A DNA stretch of 64,000 bases from Pontibacter pamirensis (GTDB lineage: Bacteria; Bacteroidota; Bacteroidia; Cytophagales; Hymenobacteraceae): assembly GCF_010015475.1 (NCBI RefSeq), contig NZ_SSNI01000001.1:1-64000 (forward strand), given 5' to 3'. How positions within the stretch are numbered: position 1 is the first letter of the stretch; every line of letters begins with the position of its first letter. Shown here piece after piece: positions 6,966 through 15,198 of the stretch. The notes under the pieces are model-generated. The model worked only from the letters and a program-made list of their open reading frames with translations. It ran no database searches and was not told where the DNA came from. Position numbers and translations under genes: made by a program.

Positions 6966-7649
6966 TTAATCTCGGACTTCCTCCCGCACTGGCTTCACAT
7001 CTTTGGGTATATCTGCTTCTGACCTCACGGGAATGTACTCAGCTTCGAAAGCGCCTCTATACCGAAAGAGCATGCCCCAAGTCTTGTTTCTGACCTCCAC
7101 CGATATCTTGAAACGTTCCTCCTCTTCGTCATACCATTCACAAACCTCTGCGTAGCCAGAGAGTAGCATCGGAAACTTGAAGCCGATGATGCCCTCGTAG
7201 AACCGTTGCTCGCCTGACCGCAGCCTGAGTCCTCCGTTCTCAGCGACAGAGAACTCTATGTCCACGGCAAGGTGCTGGTGGGTACCCAGGTAGTCCACCA
7301 CTTTCTGACGCTTGTCACTGTATACCATCGTGGCATCAAACCTTCTCACTTTATCGGGGAACTGGTACTTCCGCACCCATGTCACTGTTTGCCTTCCGAA
7401 CCTGTCTAAGTAGGCATAGTTCTCTATCGTGAAAGGGATGTTCTTGCCCTTCTGCGGGAACATGATGTTGCGCCACGTGCCGATGTAGAGGAAGGGGAGG
7501 GTGTATAGGTTGCCGTAGCTCACCTCTTGCATGATACCCCTGCCGATGGAAGCGATCCTGTCCTTACTGCTGAACCCGAAGCGTTTCTGAATCTGCGGGT
7601 GGAGCTTCTCGAAGTCATTGCCCAATGCTTTCTGGTAGATGGATGTCAT
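6966..7649 (-). CDS. DUF4166-like protein
   Basis: The 227-residue protein opens with IYQKALGNDFEKLHPQIQKRF, the N-terminal signature of DUF4166 proteins, and contains the RYGAFEAEY-like C-terminal beta region. The biochemical role of DUF4166 is unknown; such proteins often accompany DoxX-like or NAD(P)-binding partners. Its start codon overlaps the stop of the upstream SRPBCC-DoxX gene by four bases (ATGA), which implies translational coupling and a joint function. Confidence 0.75.
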   Translation of the reverse strand: MTSIYQKALGNDFEKLHPQIQKRFGFSSKDRIASIGRGIMQEVSYGNLYTLPFLYIGTWRNIMFPQKGKNIPFTIENYAYLDRFGRQTVTWVRKYQFPDKVRRFDATMVYSDKRQKVVDYLGTHQHLAVDIEFSVAENGGLRLRSGEQRFYEGIIGFKFPMLLSGYAEVCEWYDEEEERFKISVEVRNKTWGMLFRYRGAFEAEYIPVRSEADIPKDVKPVREEVRD

Positions 7650-8551
7650 TTCCGCTGTTTGGTTATACAGTTTGAGGCTCTTGGAATATATTTTAAGTTG
7701 GCGATGGCTATCAAAGACAGCCCGATCATGGCGATGTTCAGGGAGAATGGATTGAAGGGCTGTGTAAAGACAGTAGCATTGCTGAACAAGGCACCCAATC
7801 CAAGAAGGAGCAGGGCTGCGATATTAAGGTAATGCACCAGCCTCCTGTGAAAGAAGAGCAGCACCAGCCCCCATACCACTTCGCCTATACCGATTCCTGT
7901 TAGCAGAGTTTCTTCGATCCCAGAGAACAAGCCAGATTGCCGCAGGATCTCTAATTCCCCTGTGTCTGTGAACAGCAGCTTCGGCACAATGCCCTGATAG
8001 AGCCAGATAACAGACAGCACGATGGCGGTGAGCAGTACCGTTGTCTGTGATAGGAGAGCCTGCTTAGGGTGGACACTCCTTTCAATCCAATTTTTGAGGC
8101 AGTCAAAGCTCCATGCTGTTGCCCATACCATCATCGGTCGGAAGACAAACTTATCAACAACTCTCCCCAAGCTTCCCCATCGGGTATCGTAGTCGTATCC
8201 TGTGTAAAATTTTACCCCGTTTGTCTCTGGCTTGTATTTCCAGTAGCCCGAGCCTTTCCTGATCAGGGAGATGCTGCTTTCTGAGGAAAACTTCAAAACA
8301 GAGGTGCTTTCCCCGTTGTCCTTGGTCTTGGTCGCTACGCTTTCCCCGACACCGCTGACGCTGATGCCAAAGCCGACTCTGGTAGAGTAGAGGAACTGTT
8401 GGGGATCGTCCGCCTCCCTTTTTGGATGGTACCTGATCTCGGAAAACCTCAGATCCCACTGCTCGTGCATCTGTGGTTCCTGCGTGTGTGACCATAGGGT
8501 ATCGAGATCGCAAGAGATCAATGTTTCGATATAGAGTGGTTTCCGATTCAC
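7646..8551 (-). CDS. SRPBCC domain fused to a DoxX-like membrane domain
   Basis: The 301-residue protein has two parts. Residues 1-150 form an SRPBCC-type domain beginning with KPLYIETLISCDLDTLWSHT and containing GSGYWKYKP and GVKFYTGYDYDTRWG. Residues 165-295 hold four membrane spans typical of DoxX-like proteins, starting at LLTAIVLSVIWLYQGIVPKLLF. The fusion tethers a lipid or small-ligand binding domain to the membrane. It is first in the minus-strand cluster and overlaps the DUF4166 gene, with which this architecture often occurs. The substrate is unknown. Confidence 0.78.
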   Translation of the reverse strand: MNRKPLYIETLISCDLDTLWSHTQEPQMHEQWDLRFSEIRYHPKREADDPQQFLYSTRVGFGISVSGVGESVATKTKDNGESTSVLKFSSESSISLIRKGSGYWKYKPETNGVKFYTGYDYDTRWGSLGRVVDKFVFRPMMVWATAWSFDCLKNWIERSVHPKQALLSQTTVLLTAIVLSVIWLYQGIVPKLLFTDTGELEILRQSGLFSGIEETLLTGIGIGEVVWGLVLLFFHRRLVHYLNIAALLLLGLGALFSNATVFTQPFNPFSLNIAMIGLSLIAIANLKYIPRASNCITKQRK

Positions 8552-8828
8552 CTTAGCCTGTTTTCAAGTCACTTTGTATGGTCGAATATAGGAAAACAAT
8601 AATAATCTAACATCCTGGCTCTAACATATCTTGCCACACCCGAATTCGCATCCTGCTCCATCACCCTGTCTCTCGAAGGCAGCAGTGAAGCAGACACAAA
8701 TGAAAATTATCTTTTCCGTTTATATATTTTGACATATATAGTATCTTAACGAGGATTTAGAGGAGGCACGCTGGCGGTAGTGGTGTATCCTTGGCAACTT
8801 ATTTTTAAAGCATAGAAAACAGACAAAC

Positions 8829-9725
8829 ATGAAAAGAGTTACTTTACTCGCAGCATTCCTTCTGGCTTTCCTCTCGGGAGTGAAGGCAAATGACTTGAAC
8901 AATGACTTGGTTGAGCTGGCTAAGATCTACCGAAACTTCATGTTTCGAAACAGTCCGACAGAAAGCACCTATGCTCAGCTGAAGGGGATAAAATCAGCAG
9001 AGCTTGCCAGTTCTGCCAAGTTCATCAAAGAAACCATCACCAGTAAAAACAGGCTTGCCGAAACTGAATTCCTGAAATTGCCTGACGAGGAAACGCTAAA
9101 GTATGTCTATATCATCAAGCTCATAAACTGGAATATTCGGGAAGAGAAGCCCCGTGACAACGTGGAGCTTATCTCTGAACTGACTGAAAAGGAGGTGCCA
9201 CGCTACGAGCTGATCGACAGCTACTATGACATGCTGTTCAGCGGTATCGGAAACAAGAACCAGCCCTTTGACCTCTCAGGCATCAATTTCAGCACGAGTG
9301 AGTACGACTTTCGGGATGATACGGAAAAAGGCATCTTCTTCCTCAAAGCGATGAACCTGTGCGGTACGGTGATATGGGGCTACATGAACGTTGTGAATCC
9401 CCAAAACCATAAGGCAGCGCTTGAAAACATAGAAAAGTATCCCAGGTTCAACGGGCAGCCTTACTACCAGTACCTTGATTTCGGCTTCCCTGACTTTGAG
9501 ATGGAAATAGAGGAAGGCAAGGGAGTGGGAAGCTACAAAGCCTACTACATCAACAAATATTATGACACACTGTTGTCCCACCTGGCAATCCTGAGCCAAA
9601 AGAAGAAAGACAGGGAACGCAGGACAGACTTAATATTAGGCTCCATTCTGAAGGAGAAGAATTATTACAGGTACTCCAAGAAAAAGAATGAACTGGAAGC
9701 CCTGTTCACGACAGTTGAAAGGTGA
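8829..9725 (+). CDS. hypothetical secreted protein
   Basis: The 298-residue protein has a Sec signal peptide (MKRVTLLAAFLLAFLSGVKA, probable cleavage after KA at 20) and then a charged, mostly alpha-helical mature part without Cys except one near residue 178. No repeats or catalytic motif are visible and no family is recognised. It should be periplasmic or exported. The preceding 277 bases contain no gene. Confidence 0.65.
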   Translation: MKRVTLLAAFLLAFLSGVKANDLNNDLVELAKIYRNFMFRNSPTESTYAQLKGIKSAELASSAKFIKETITSKNRLAETEFLKLPDEETLKYVYIIKLINWNIREEKPRDNVELISELTEKEVPRYELIDSYYDMLFSGIGNKNQPFDLSGINFSTSEYDFRDDTEKGIFFLKAMNLCGTVIWGYMNVVNPQNHKAALENIEKYPRFNGQPYYQYLDFGFPDFEMEIEEGKGVGSYKAYYINKYYDTLLSHLAILSQKKKDRERRTDLILGSILKEKNYYRYSKKKNELEALFTTVER

Positions 9726-9777
9726 AAATAGATAGACTAAATGCTACGCAAATCAACTGTTAAAGCATTCGAATACA

Positions 9778-10188
9778 ATGGAATCATCTTGTCAAATCGA
9801 GCCAAACGACAAAAAAGGCTACATAAAAGAACTGGGAAATATTCTGGTCAGAGAATACGGAAAGAAACGGTTCTATAAGCCAGAAGAAGTGAAAAAAGCC
9901 CACAGACAGAGCAAATGGTCTTACATGGACTTCTCGTGCTGGGGTATGAGTGTCTTTTCTTCGCATGAAGATTTTGATGCCCACCACCAGGAAGCGGGGG
10001 AATCATGCGACTATGTTGGGATGAAATCAGAGATGCTGGGAGGTTTGTCAATGGCAGAGAGTGGATCATGGATAGATATTCCTGACCTTGACATAGACGC
10101 ATCGTGGCTTGATTTCGGGGAGGCTATTGGCGGTGTATTAGGAGGCATAGGCGAGTTACTTGCTGGTGTGGGTGACGCTTTATCTTAA
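9778..10188 (+). CDS. small protein with a C-terminal glycine-zipper helix (possibly DUF6559-like)
   Basis: The 136-residue protein has a basic N-terminal half in which REYGKKRFYKPEEVKKA and the WGMSVFSSHEDFDAHH segment resemble what I recall of DUF6559 proteins. The C-terminal 35 residues change character: acidic (DIPDLDIDASWLDFGE), then a Gly-spaced hydrophobic helix, GGVLGGIGELLAGVGDAL. Such a tail could insert into a membrane or self-associate. It lies 52 bases after a secreted hypothetical and about 100 bases before an M50-like protease with TPRs. Function is unknown. Confidence 0.6.
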   Translation: MESSCQIEPNDKKGYIKELGNILVREYGKKRFYKPEEVKKAHRQSKWSYMDFSCWGMSVFSSHEDFDAHHQEAGESCDYVGMKSEMLGGLSMAESGSWIDIPDLDIDASWLDFGEAIGGVLGGIGELLAGVGDALS

Positions 10189-10200
10189 AGGCAAGTAATG

Positions 10201-10220
10201 GATGTTCTCGAAAGAACATC
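10201..10220 (+). other. perfect 8-bp stem-loop between two genes
   Basis: GATGTTCT and AGAACATC pair perfectly around a CGAA loop, 12 bases after the stop of the glycine-zipper protein. There is no following T-run, so it is not a classical intrinsic terminator. It may be an mRNA processing or stability element in a shared transcript with the M50 protease gene. Confidence 0.4.
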
Positions 10221-10291
10221 TGAACAAATAATCTTCTTTGTTTGCTGCGAATTTTAGCGATAGTATAACGGAATGATAAGACTTTGGAGAA

Positions 10292-11497
10292 ATGGATGAT
10301 GTATCGGTTGTATTCCTGGTGTTGGCGTTTCTGGTTGTGATTACCAGACCACTCACAAGTCTCTTCCACGAGCTTGGACACGCCATACCAGCCATTTTGC
10401 TTACAGGGCACAAGGTGTCAGTATACATCGGTTCTTACGGTGACACAAGAAGAGGTGTAAGGCTCAGCCTGGGGCTGTTAGAGATCTGGTTCAGGTATAA
10501 CTTCTTTTCATGGCGTCTTGGGCTTTGTGTGCCGTCTGCTAAAGACGTGTCTGTCAACAAACAGATCATATACATACTTGCAGGACCTATTGCTTCTTCT
10601 GTAATCGCAGTTACTGCCTGCTATTTTACATTTGCGCTTGATCTGCATGGAGCAGTAAAGCTCATTCTAATTGTGTTTCTCGGTTGCTCACTGGTTGACT
10701 TAATAGTTAATCTTGTCCCCAGCAGCACTCCCATCGCCCTTGCTGATGGAAGTAAAACCTACAATGACGGCTACAAGTTGATGCAGCTATTAAATCGCAG
10801 AAGTTTGCCGAAAGAATATTTCGATGCCGTGGATACGTACAATAGGGAAGATTATAAAACGGCAGCAGAACTCTTTGTTAGCTTAATTTCAAAGGGGCTA
10901 TATGACGAGAGCGTGTACAGGCTCGCCATTTCCGCATACGTTCAACAGGGCGAATACCAAGCCGCTACAAGGCTGATTGAGCAGTTTGCTACTATGTATG
11001 AGATGAACTCCGATGATAGTGGAAGTGCAGGGCTATCATACTCGCAACTCGGCATGTATGAAAAGGGGATAAAATACTATGAAAAGTCACTTCAGCTTGA
11101 TCCACATAACAAGTATACGCTCAACAACATGGGCTATACTCTCAACTTGCTTGGAAGGTATGAGGAGGCAATTGTGCTATTTGACAGGGCGGTTGAGGTG
11201 GACAATTTGTTCGCAAACCCTTACAATAACCGTGGCTTGGCAAAAATTAAGTCTGGAATGGAAGCGGACGGGTTGTTGGATATAGAGCGCTCCTTTGAGC
11301 TGGATGGGGAAAGCTCATACGGGTATCTGAACTTGGGCATCTACCATCTTGACAGGAACGAGTATGCTGAAGCTTTGCTCCTTTTTCAAAAGGCGAAACA
11401 ACTGGATGAAAAAACATATATGATTGACGAGCTAATTTGGGAGTCTCAATCTCTTGTTGGAGGTAATTCAAAAGTAGATACTCCTGAAAAGCTCTAA
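10292..11497 (+). CDS. M50-like membrane metalloprotease fused to TPR repeats
   Basis: The 401-residue protein has an N-terminal membrane domain with the zinc motif HELGH at residues 26-30 in the first span, and two further spans (about 91-112 and 121-140). NLVP at 140-143 followed by ADG at 151-153 resembles the second metal-ligand motif of site-2/M50 proteases. Residues about 180-390 form at least five tetratricopeptide repeats (LGMYEKGIKYYEKSLQLDP is one unit) for protein binding. I infer an intramembrane or membrane-associated protease whose substrates are recruited by the TPRs. Without a PDZ domain it differs from RseP. Its small upstream neighbour could be a substrate or partner, but that is speculation. 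Confidence 0.75.
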   Translation: MDDVSVVFLVLAFLVVITRPLTSLFHELGHAIPAILLTGHKVSVYIGSYGDTRRGVRLSLGLLEIWFRYNFFSWRLGLCVPSAKDVSVNKQIIYILAGPIASSVIAVTACYFTFALDLHGAVKLILIVFLGCSLVDLIVNLVPSSTPIALADGSKTYNDGYKLMQLLNRRSLPKEYFDAVDTYNREDYKTAAELFVSLISKGLYDESVYRLAISAYVQQGEYQAATRLIEQFATMYEMNSDDSGSAGLSYSQLGMYEKGIKYYEKSLQLDPHNKYTLNNMGYTLNLLGRYEEAIVLFDRAVEVDNLFANPYNNRGLAKIKSGMEADGLLDIERSFELDGESSYGYLNLGIYHLDRNEYAEALLLFQKAKQLDEKTYMIDELIWESQSLVGGNSKVDTPEKL

Positions 11498-11894
11498 GCA
11501 ACAAACCTTCGCTGGTGCCTTGACAAAGGTTTCGGTGGACGTAAGACGCTTGTAAATCGGCTAAGACCGTTGAGGATGTTCCACTCAAGCATGTAGCACA
11601 TATATATGCTTTATCATGTTAAAACGAACAGAATAGTTTTAACAAGTTTTAACAATGCAAAATAGGAGGGTGGTATGTTGCTGATTAACAAGTGATTACA
11701 GTTCAACGGATAGAATAGAAACTTCTATTCTATCCGTTGAACTACAAGGCCTTATGTGTCAAATGTTTGTTTGATTTTTTATGCTTCAATTTTACCCGTT
11801 TTGAGCAAAATATTTTACGCAGTATTTTACACCGTTCGTTGCTGAAATACAGTTGAATCTCTATATTGAACGCTTCGGAGGCAAATATACGACA
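11498..11894. other. gene-free stretch between the M50-TPR gene and the arsenic region
   Basis: No credible reading frame is present. The stretch begins with a 7-bp stem (AAACCTT with AAGGTTT) just after the M50-TPR stop, is AT-rich around 11600-11690, holds the large perfect inverted repeat at 11701-11742 and continues AT-rich to the integrase-like remnant at 11895. Confidence 0.5.
11701..11742. repeat. 20+2+20 bp perfect inverted repeat
   Basis: Arm 11701-11720 (GTTCAACGGATAG...) is the exact reverse complement of 11723-11742, with only AC between. Without a loop the RNA hairpin would open at the tip, and the DNA could extrude as a cruciform. No T-run follows immediately. It lies 150-190 bases before an integrase-like remnant, so it may mark an integration end, a replication or transfer site, or a terminator. 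No second copy is seen in the window. Confidence 0.6.
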
Positions 11895-12005
11895 ATGGGG
11901 ACAACGTACAAAGCAGTACTGCGGGTAAAGATGAAAAGAGACACCGTAGGAAGTATTTATATCCTTTGGGAACTTTGTACACCAAGAGCAAATACCACAG
12001 TTTAA
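11895..12005 (+). pseudogene. possible N-terminal remnant of a tyrosine recombinase
   Basis: A 36-residue frame starts MGTTYKAVLRVKMKRDTVGS and ends at a TAA. The opening resembles the arm-type DNA-binding domain that begins Bacteroidota tyrosine recombinases, where a KAVLR-like strand is followed by basic residues, DG and PIY. The similarity stops after about 22 residues, as if the gene were cut by a deletion. The leader GGCAAATATACGACA before the ATG looks like a normal gene start. A chance frame cannot be excluded. Confidence 0.35.
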
Positions 12006-12011
12006 AGATAA

Positions 12012-12146
12012 AAGTTCCGGGCAACCAGACCGGCACTCGAGGTGATGGAGAAGTGGGGAAACGATGGCATCGATGCGCTGGACGCGAAAGAGCCGGTGGT
12101 GGAAGCTACTGGCGCAGCTTCGTGTGATGGTACCTGCTCAGTATGA
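12012..12146 (+). pseudogene. C-terminal remnant of an unidentified Cys-containing protein
   Basis: After a TAA at 12009-12011 an open frame encodes 44 residues containing LEVMEKWGNDGIDALDAKE and ending AASCDGTCSV before TGA. Composition and the following hairpin suggest the true 3' end of a gene whose 5' part is gone. It starts immediately after the integrase-like remnant, consistent with a deletion that joined two genes. The CxxxC tail recalls the Cys tails of the arsenic operon proteins next door. No family is recognised. Confidence 0.35.
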
Positions 12147-12178
12147 CCGGATAAACAGCTGTTTGTAAACAAGATAAG

Positions 12179-12213
12179 GGAGGCGGTGCGGAAAGTGCTG
12201 CCTCCTTTAGTTT
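12179..12213 (+). terminator. probable intrinsic terminator
   Basis: GGAGGC (12179-12184) pairs with GCCTCC (12200-12205), with further imperfect pairing inside the loop, followed by TTTAGTTT. It lies 33 bases after the end of the Cys-tailed remnant and before the arsenic operon operator, so it would end transcription entering from the left. Confidence 0.55.
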
Positions 12214-12264
12214 CTCCTGTTAGATGCAGAAAAATCAGAGAGAACTTTTTTTGGATGAAATTTA

Positions 12265-12288
12265 ATCGTAATATTGCAATCATACGAT
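12265..12288 (+). promoter_or_regulatory. probable ArsR operator upstream of the arsenic operon
   Basis: ATCGTA (12265-12270) and TACGAT (12283-12288) form an inverted repeat separated by 12 bases, eight bases before the arsR ATG at 12297. Size and symmetry fit ArsR/SmtB operators. A TAATATTG sequence (12269-12276), one mismatch from the Bacteroidota -7 box, overlaps the operator, so bound repressor would block the promoter. Arsenite release of ArsR would then induce the operon. Confidence 0.6.
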
Positions 12289-12296
12289 AAGAGAGA

Positions 12297-12629
12297 ATGG
12301 GACTGACCAAGACCGAGTTTTTTACAGAGAGCCAGAACAAGACAGCCATGCTGTTGAAGGCATTGGGGCACCCGGCAAGGGTGGCGATTATCGAGCACCT
12401 GCTCAAAGTGAGGACTTGCATTTGCGGAGACCTGGTGAACGAACTGCCCCTGGCGCAGGCAACTGTCTCGCAGCACCTGAAAGAACTTAAAAGCGCAGGC
12501 ATCATTAAGGGGAGCGTGGAAGGGGCGGCTGTCTGCTACTGCCTGGACGAAAGCGCCTTTGAGGTCTTAGCTGCTTATTTCTCTGGTGTAATTTCTGGCG
12601 TCAAAAGCCAGAAATCAAACTGTTGTTAA
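12297..12629 (+). CDS. arsR: ArsR/SmtB-family metalloregulator
   Basis: The 110-residue protein is a winged-helix ArsR repressor: [16 protein letters not shown] (residues 20-35) leads into the recognition region [16 protein letters not shown] (54-69). Cys41 and Cys43 (TCICGDL) lie at the start of the helix where classical ArsR proteins bind As(III). Further pairs occur at Cys80/82 and at the C-terminus (Cys109/110). It is first in a plus-strand operon with DUF6428, metallophosphoesterase and Acr3 genes and should autoregulate through the operator just upstream. Family assignment is firm; arsenite sensing is inferred from the cysteines and the pump gene. Confidence 0.9.
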   Translation: MGLTKTEFFTESQNKTAMLLKALGHPARVAIIEHLLKVRTCICGDLVNELPLAQATVSQHLKELKSAGIIKGSVEGAAVCYCLDESAFEVLAAYFSGVISGVKSQKSNCC

Positions 12630-12647
12630 ACATTAAATATCAATACC

Positions 12648-13103
12648 ATGAAACTATCAGAAGTTAAGAGCATCCTGCAAACAGCCGAGACGGTGCGTTT
12701 CGAATTGGAGAACGGAACCAAGGTTCCGGAGAACTTCCACGTCACGGAGATAGGCGTGGTTACCAAAAACTTCATTGACTGCGGTGGTACTGTGCGAAAC
12801 GAGAAGGTCGCCAACTTCCAGCTTTGGAACGCCAACGACTTCGACCATAGGCTGAAGCCGCAGAAGCTGCTGGACATCATCGCCCTGGCCGAGAAAGCTC
12901 TGGGCATGGAGGACCTGGAAATAGAAGTGGAGTACCAGAACCAGACCATCGGCAGGTACGACCTCGGCTTTGAAGGCAAAAGCTTTGTGCTGCTGGCCAA
13001 GACAACCAACTGCCTTGCGCCAGACAAGTGCGGCATTCCGCTGGAACAACTTCAGGTAATTGCCATAGGCAACGCCTGCACGCCCGGTGGCGGCTGCTGC
13101 TAA
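12648..13103 (+). CDS. DUF6428 family protein of arsenic operons
   Basis: The 151-residue protein matches the DUF6428 pattern, with FHVTEIGVVTKNFIDCGGTVR (residues 30-50, shown in part), ANFQLWNANDFDHRL and a CLAPDKCGIP segment. Cys45, 122, 128, 144, 150 and 151 are candidate thiol ligands; the protein ends PGGGCC. DUF6428 genes are found beside arsR and arsenite pumps in Bacteroidota, but the biochemical role is not established. It follows arsR by 18 bases and precedes the metallophosphoesterase by 36. I infer an arsenic-binding or thiol-exchange function from the cysteines and context. Confidence 0.85.
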   Translation: MKLSEVKSILQTAETVRFELENGTKVPENFHVTEIGVVTKNFIDCGGTVRNEKVANFQLWNANDFDHRLKPQKLLDIIALAEKALGMEDLEIEVEYQNQTIGRYDLGFEGKSFVLLAKTTNCLAPDKCGIPLEQLQVIAIGNACTPGGGCC

Positions 13104-13139
13104 AGTATAAACTGGCATCAACTACATATATAACACAAG

Positions 13140-13916
13140 ATGAGTAAGATAGCACTGTTCAGCGACATACACGCCAACCTCCCTGCCCTGGAGGCTTTTT
13201 TTGCCGATGTGGATTCCCGGAAGCCTGATTTCATTTACTGCCTCGGGGACCTGGTGGGGTACAACATCTGGCCAAATGAGGTGGTGGACGAAATCAGGAA
13301 ACGTAACATTCCCACCATTGCGGGTAACTATGACTTCGGCATCGGCAGAATGAGCAACGAATGCGGCTGCGCCTATAAGACCGATCAGGAGAAGTCGAAC
13401 GGCTCCGTCTCCATCTCCTTCACCAACCAAATCATGAAGCCAGAGCAGCGCCAGTACCTCCGAACGCTGCCCGCCCACATCCGGGTGGAGTATCAGCTAA
13501 ACGAGGACAAACTGAACCTGCTGCTCGTGCACGGAAGCCCGCGGAAGATAAACGAGTACCTCTTCGAGGACAGGGACGAGAAGAGCCTGCTGCGCATTAT
13601 GAAGGATGCCGATGCCGACATCATGTGCTTCGGGCACACACACAGGCCCTACCACCGAATATTGGACGCAGGCGAGGAAGGACAGCCTTATTTCCGCCAT
13701 GCGATCAACATCGGCTCGGTGGGCAAGCCCAAGGACGGGGACAACCGGGGGGGCTACGTGATGCTAACGATAAACGACAACAGTTCCGTGCTCGACAGGG
13801 ATAGCGTGCAGGTGGAATTCATCCGCTTCAAGTATGACTTCGAGAAGGCGGCCAGAGCCGTTGAGGAAAGCATCCTGCCCAACGACTATGCCGAGAACCT
13901 GCGAAAAGGCTGCTAA
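13140..13916 (+). CDS. metallophosphoesterase (calcineurin-like) in the arsenic operon
   Basis: The 258-residue protein has all the metal motifs of a YfcE/calcineurin-like phosphoesterase: SDIH (Asp9, His11), GD at 36-37, GNYD at 62-65 (Tyr replaces the usual His of GNHD), His131 in LVHGSP and GHTH at 165-168. Phosphoesterases of this group hydrolyse phosphomonoesters or phosphodiesters. Unusual extras are Cys75/77 (ECGC) and a C-terminal Cys. It lies between DUF6428 and acr3 with gaps of 36 and 12 bases. No arsenate reductase gene is in the operon, so a role on an arsenate ester or another phosphorylated intermediate is possible but only inferred. Confidence 0.85.
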   Translation: MSKIALFSDIHANLPALEAFFADVDSRKPDFIYCLGDLVGYNIWPNEVVDEIRKRNIPTIAGNYDFGIGRMSNECGCAYKTDQEKSNGSVSISFTNQIMKPEQRQYLRTLPAHIRVEYQLNEDKLNLLLVHGSPRKINEYLFEDRDEKSLLRIMKDADADIMCFGHTHRPYHRILDAGEEGQPYFRHAINIGSVGKPKDGDNRGGYVMLTINDNSSVLDRDSVQVEFIRFKYDFEKAARAVEESILPNDYAENLRKGC

Positions 13917-13928
13917 AAAACACAAGAT

Positions 13929-15014
13929 ATGAGCGCTACTAACTGTGCCCCTACACACCAGCGGAAGAAGCTGCGGTTCTTTGACCGCTACCTGACCCTC
14001 TGGATATTCCTCGCCATGTTTGTGGGCGTGGCTATCGGATACTTCCTGCCTGAGTCCTCCAGTTTCATCAACTCCCTGTCCAGCGGAACAACGAATGTTC
14101 CATTGGCCATTGGACTCATCCTGATGATGTACCCGCCTTTGGCGAAGGTGCGCTATGAGAAGATGGGGGAGGTGTTCAGGAACGTCAAGATTCTGAGCAT
14201 GTCACTGCTGCTCAACTGGGTTATCGGTCCGCTGCTGATGTTCTTTCTGGCGATACTCTTCTTCCGTGACCAGCCCGAATACATGGTGGGGCTGATACTC
14301 ATCGGCATCGCCCGCTGCATCGCCATGGTGATGGTGTGGAACGAACTGGCGGAGGGCAACCGGGAGTATGCAGCAGGGCTGGTAGCGCTCAATAGCATCT
14401 TTCAGATTTTCTTCTACAGCCTGTATGCCTACCTTTTCATATCGGTGCTGCCGCCCTACTTTGGCGTAGTGAGTTCCGAGATAAACATCACCATAGGCCA
14501 GATTGCGGAGAGCGTGCTAATATACCTCGGTATCCCTTTCTTCGCGGGTGTCCTGAGCCGCTACGGGCTGATAAGCTGGAAGGGGCTGGACTGGTTCAAC
14601 AACAAGTATATCCCCTTTATCTCGCCTATCACGCTCATTGCGCTGCTGTTCACTATCGTGCTGATGTTTAGCCTGAAAGGGGAGCTGATAGTGCAAATCC
14701 CGTTTGACGTAGTGAGGATTGCCATTCCGCTGGTGCTGTACTTCACCATCATGTTCGTCATCAGCTTCATCCTGGGCAAAGTGCTGGGCGCTGATTACTC
14801 CAAGAACACGGCTATTTCCTTTACCGCCACGGGCAACAACTTCGAACTGGCCATTGCCGTTGCCATCGGTATCTTCGGCATCAATTCCGGGCAGGCCTTC
14901 GCAGGCGTGATTGGCCCGCTGGTGGAGGTACCTGCGCTGATACTGCTGGTGAACGTGGCTTTCTGGTTCAAGCGGAAATGGTATGGGAAGGAGGAGGAAC
15001 TTGTCACCTCGTAG
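13929..15014 (+). CDS. acr3: ACR3-type arsenite efflux transporter
   Basis: The 361-residue protein has about ten membrane spans and the ACR3 signature [16 protein letters not shown] with the essential Cys at residue 130, plus the [13 protein letters not shown] motif in the second inverted half. ACR3 proteins export arsenite driven by the proton gradient across the inner membrane. The N-terminus ([11 protein letters not shown]) has an additional Cys before the first span. It ends the operon: 12 bases after the phosphoesterase and 18 bases before a strong terminator. Assignment is firm. Confidence 0.95.
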   Translation: MSATNCAPTHQRKKLRFFDRYLTLWIFLAMFVGVAIGYFLPESSSFINSLSSGTTNVPLAIGLILMMYPPLAKVRYEKMGEVFRNVKILSMSLLLNWVIGPLLMFFLAILFFRDQPEYMVGLILIGIARCIAMVMVWNELAEGNREYAAGLVALNSIFQIFFYSLYAYLFISVLPPYFGVVSSEINITIGQIAESVLIYLGIPFFAGVLSRYGLISWKGLDWFNNKYIPFISPITLIALLFTIVLMFSLKGELIVQIPFDVVRIAIPLVLYFTIMFVISFILGKVLGADYSKNTAISFTATGNNFELAIAVAIGIFGINSGQAFAGVIGPLVEVPALILLVNVAFWFKRKWYGKEEELVTS

Positions 15015-15032
15015 GAACTAATCTAACTTAAT

Positions 15033-15072
15033 ACACGAGCCGCTCTATCCTTAGGGCGGCTCGTGTTGTTTT
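15033..15072 (+). terminator. strong intrinsic terminator of the arsenic operon
   Basis: ACACGAGCCGC (15033-15043) pairs perfectly with GCGGCTCGTGT (15056-15066) around a 12-base loop and is followed by TGTTTT. It ends the arsR-acr3 operon and separates it from the convergent HD/Pycsar-effector gene. Confidence 0.9.
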
Positions 15073-15198
15073 AGGGGCAAAACCTATCCGTCACAGTTTG
15101 TGAAAAGAGTGAAAGATGACAACCGTCATTCCTTCAAATAGAGTTTCCCGTACTTAGCAAGGTAAACCCAAAGCGTTCAAACATATTGCTGTGCGGTG

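Noticed and set aside
6410..7093. 227-residue plus-strand frame opposite the minus-strand cluster
   Set aside because: It is antisense to two well-formed genes and has no family-like composition.
11498..11580. A further attC-like site after the M50-TPR gene
   Set aside because: The GTTGAGG right edge has no matching left core and no cassette-like complementarity.
12002..12505. Minus-strand frame opposite arsR
   Set aside because: It is a shadow of the ArsR frame and the upstream remnant.
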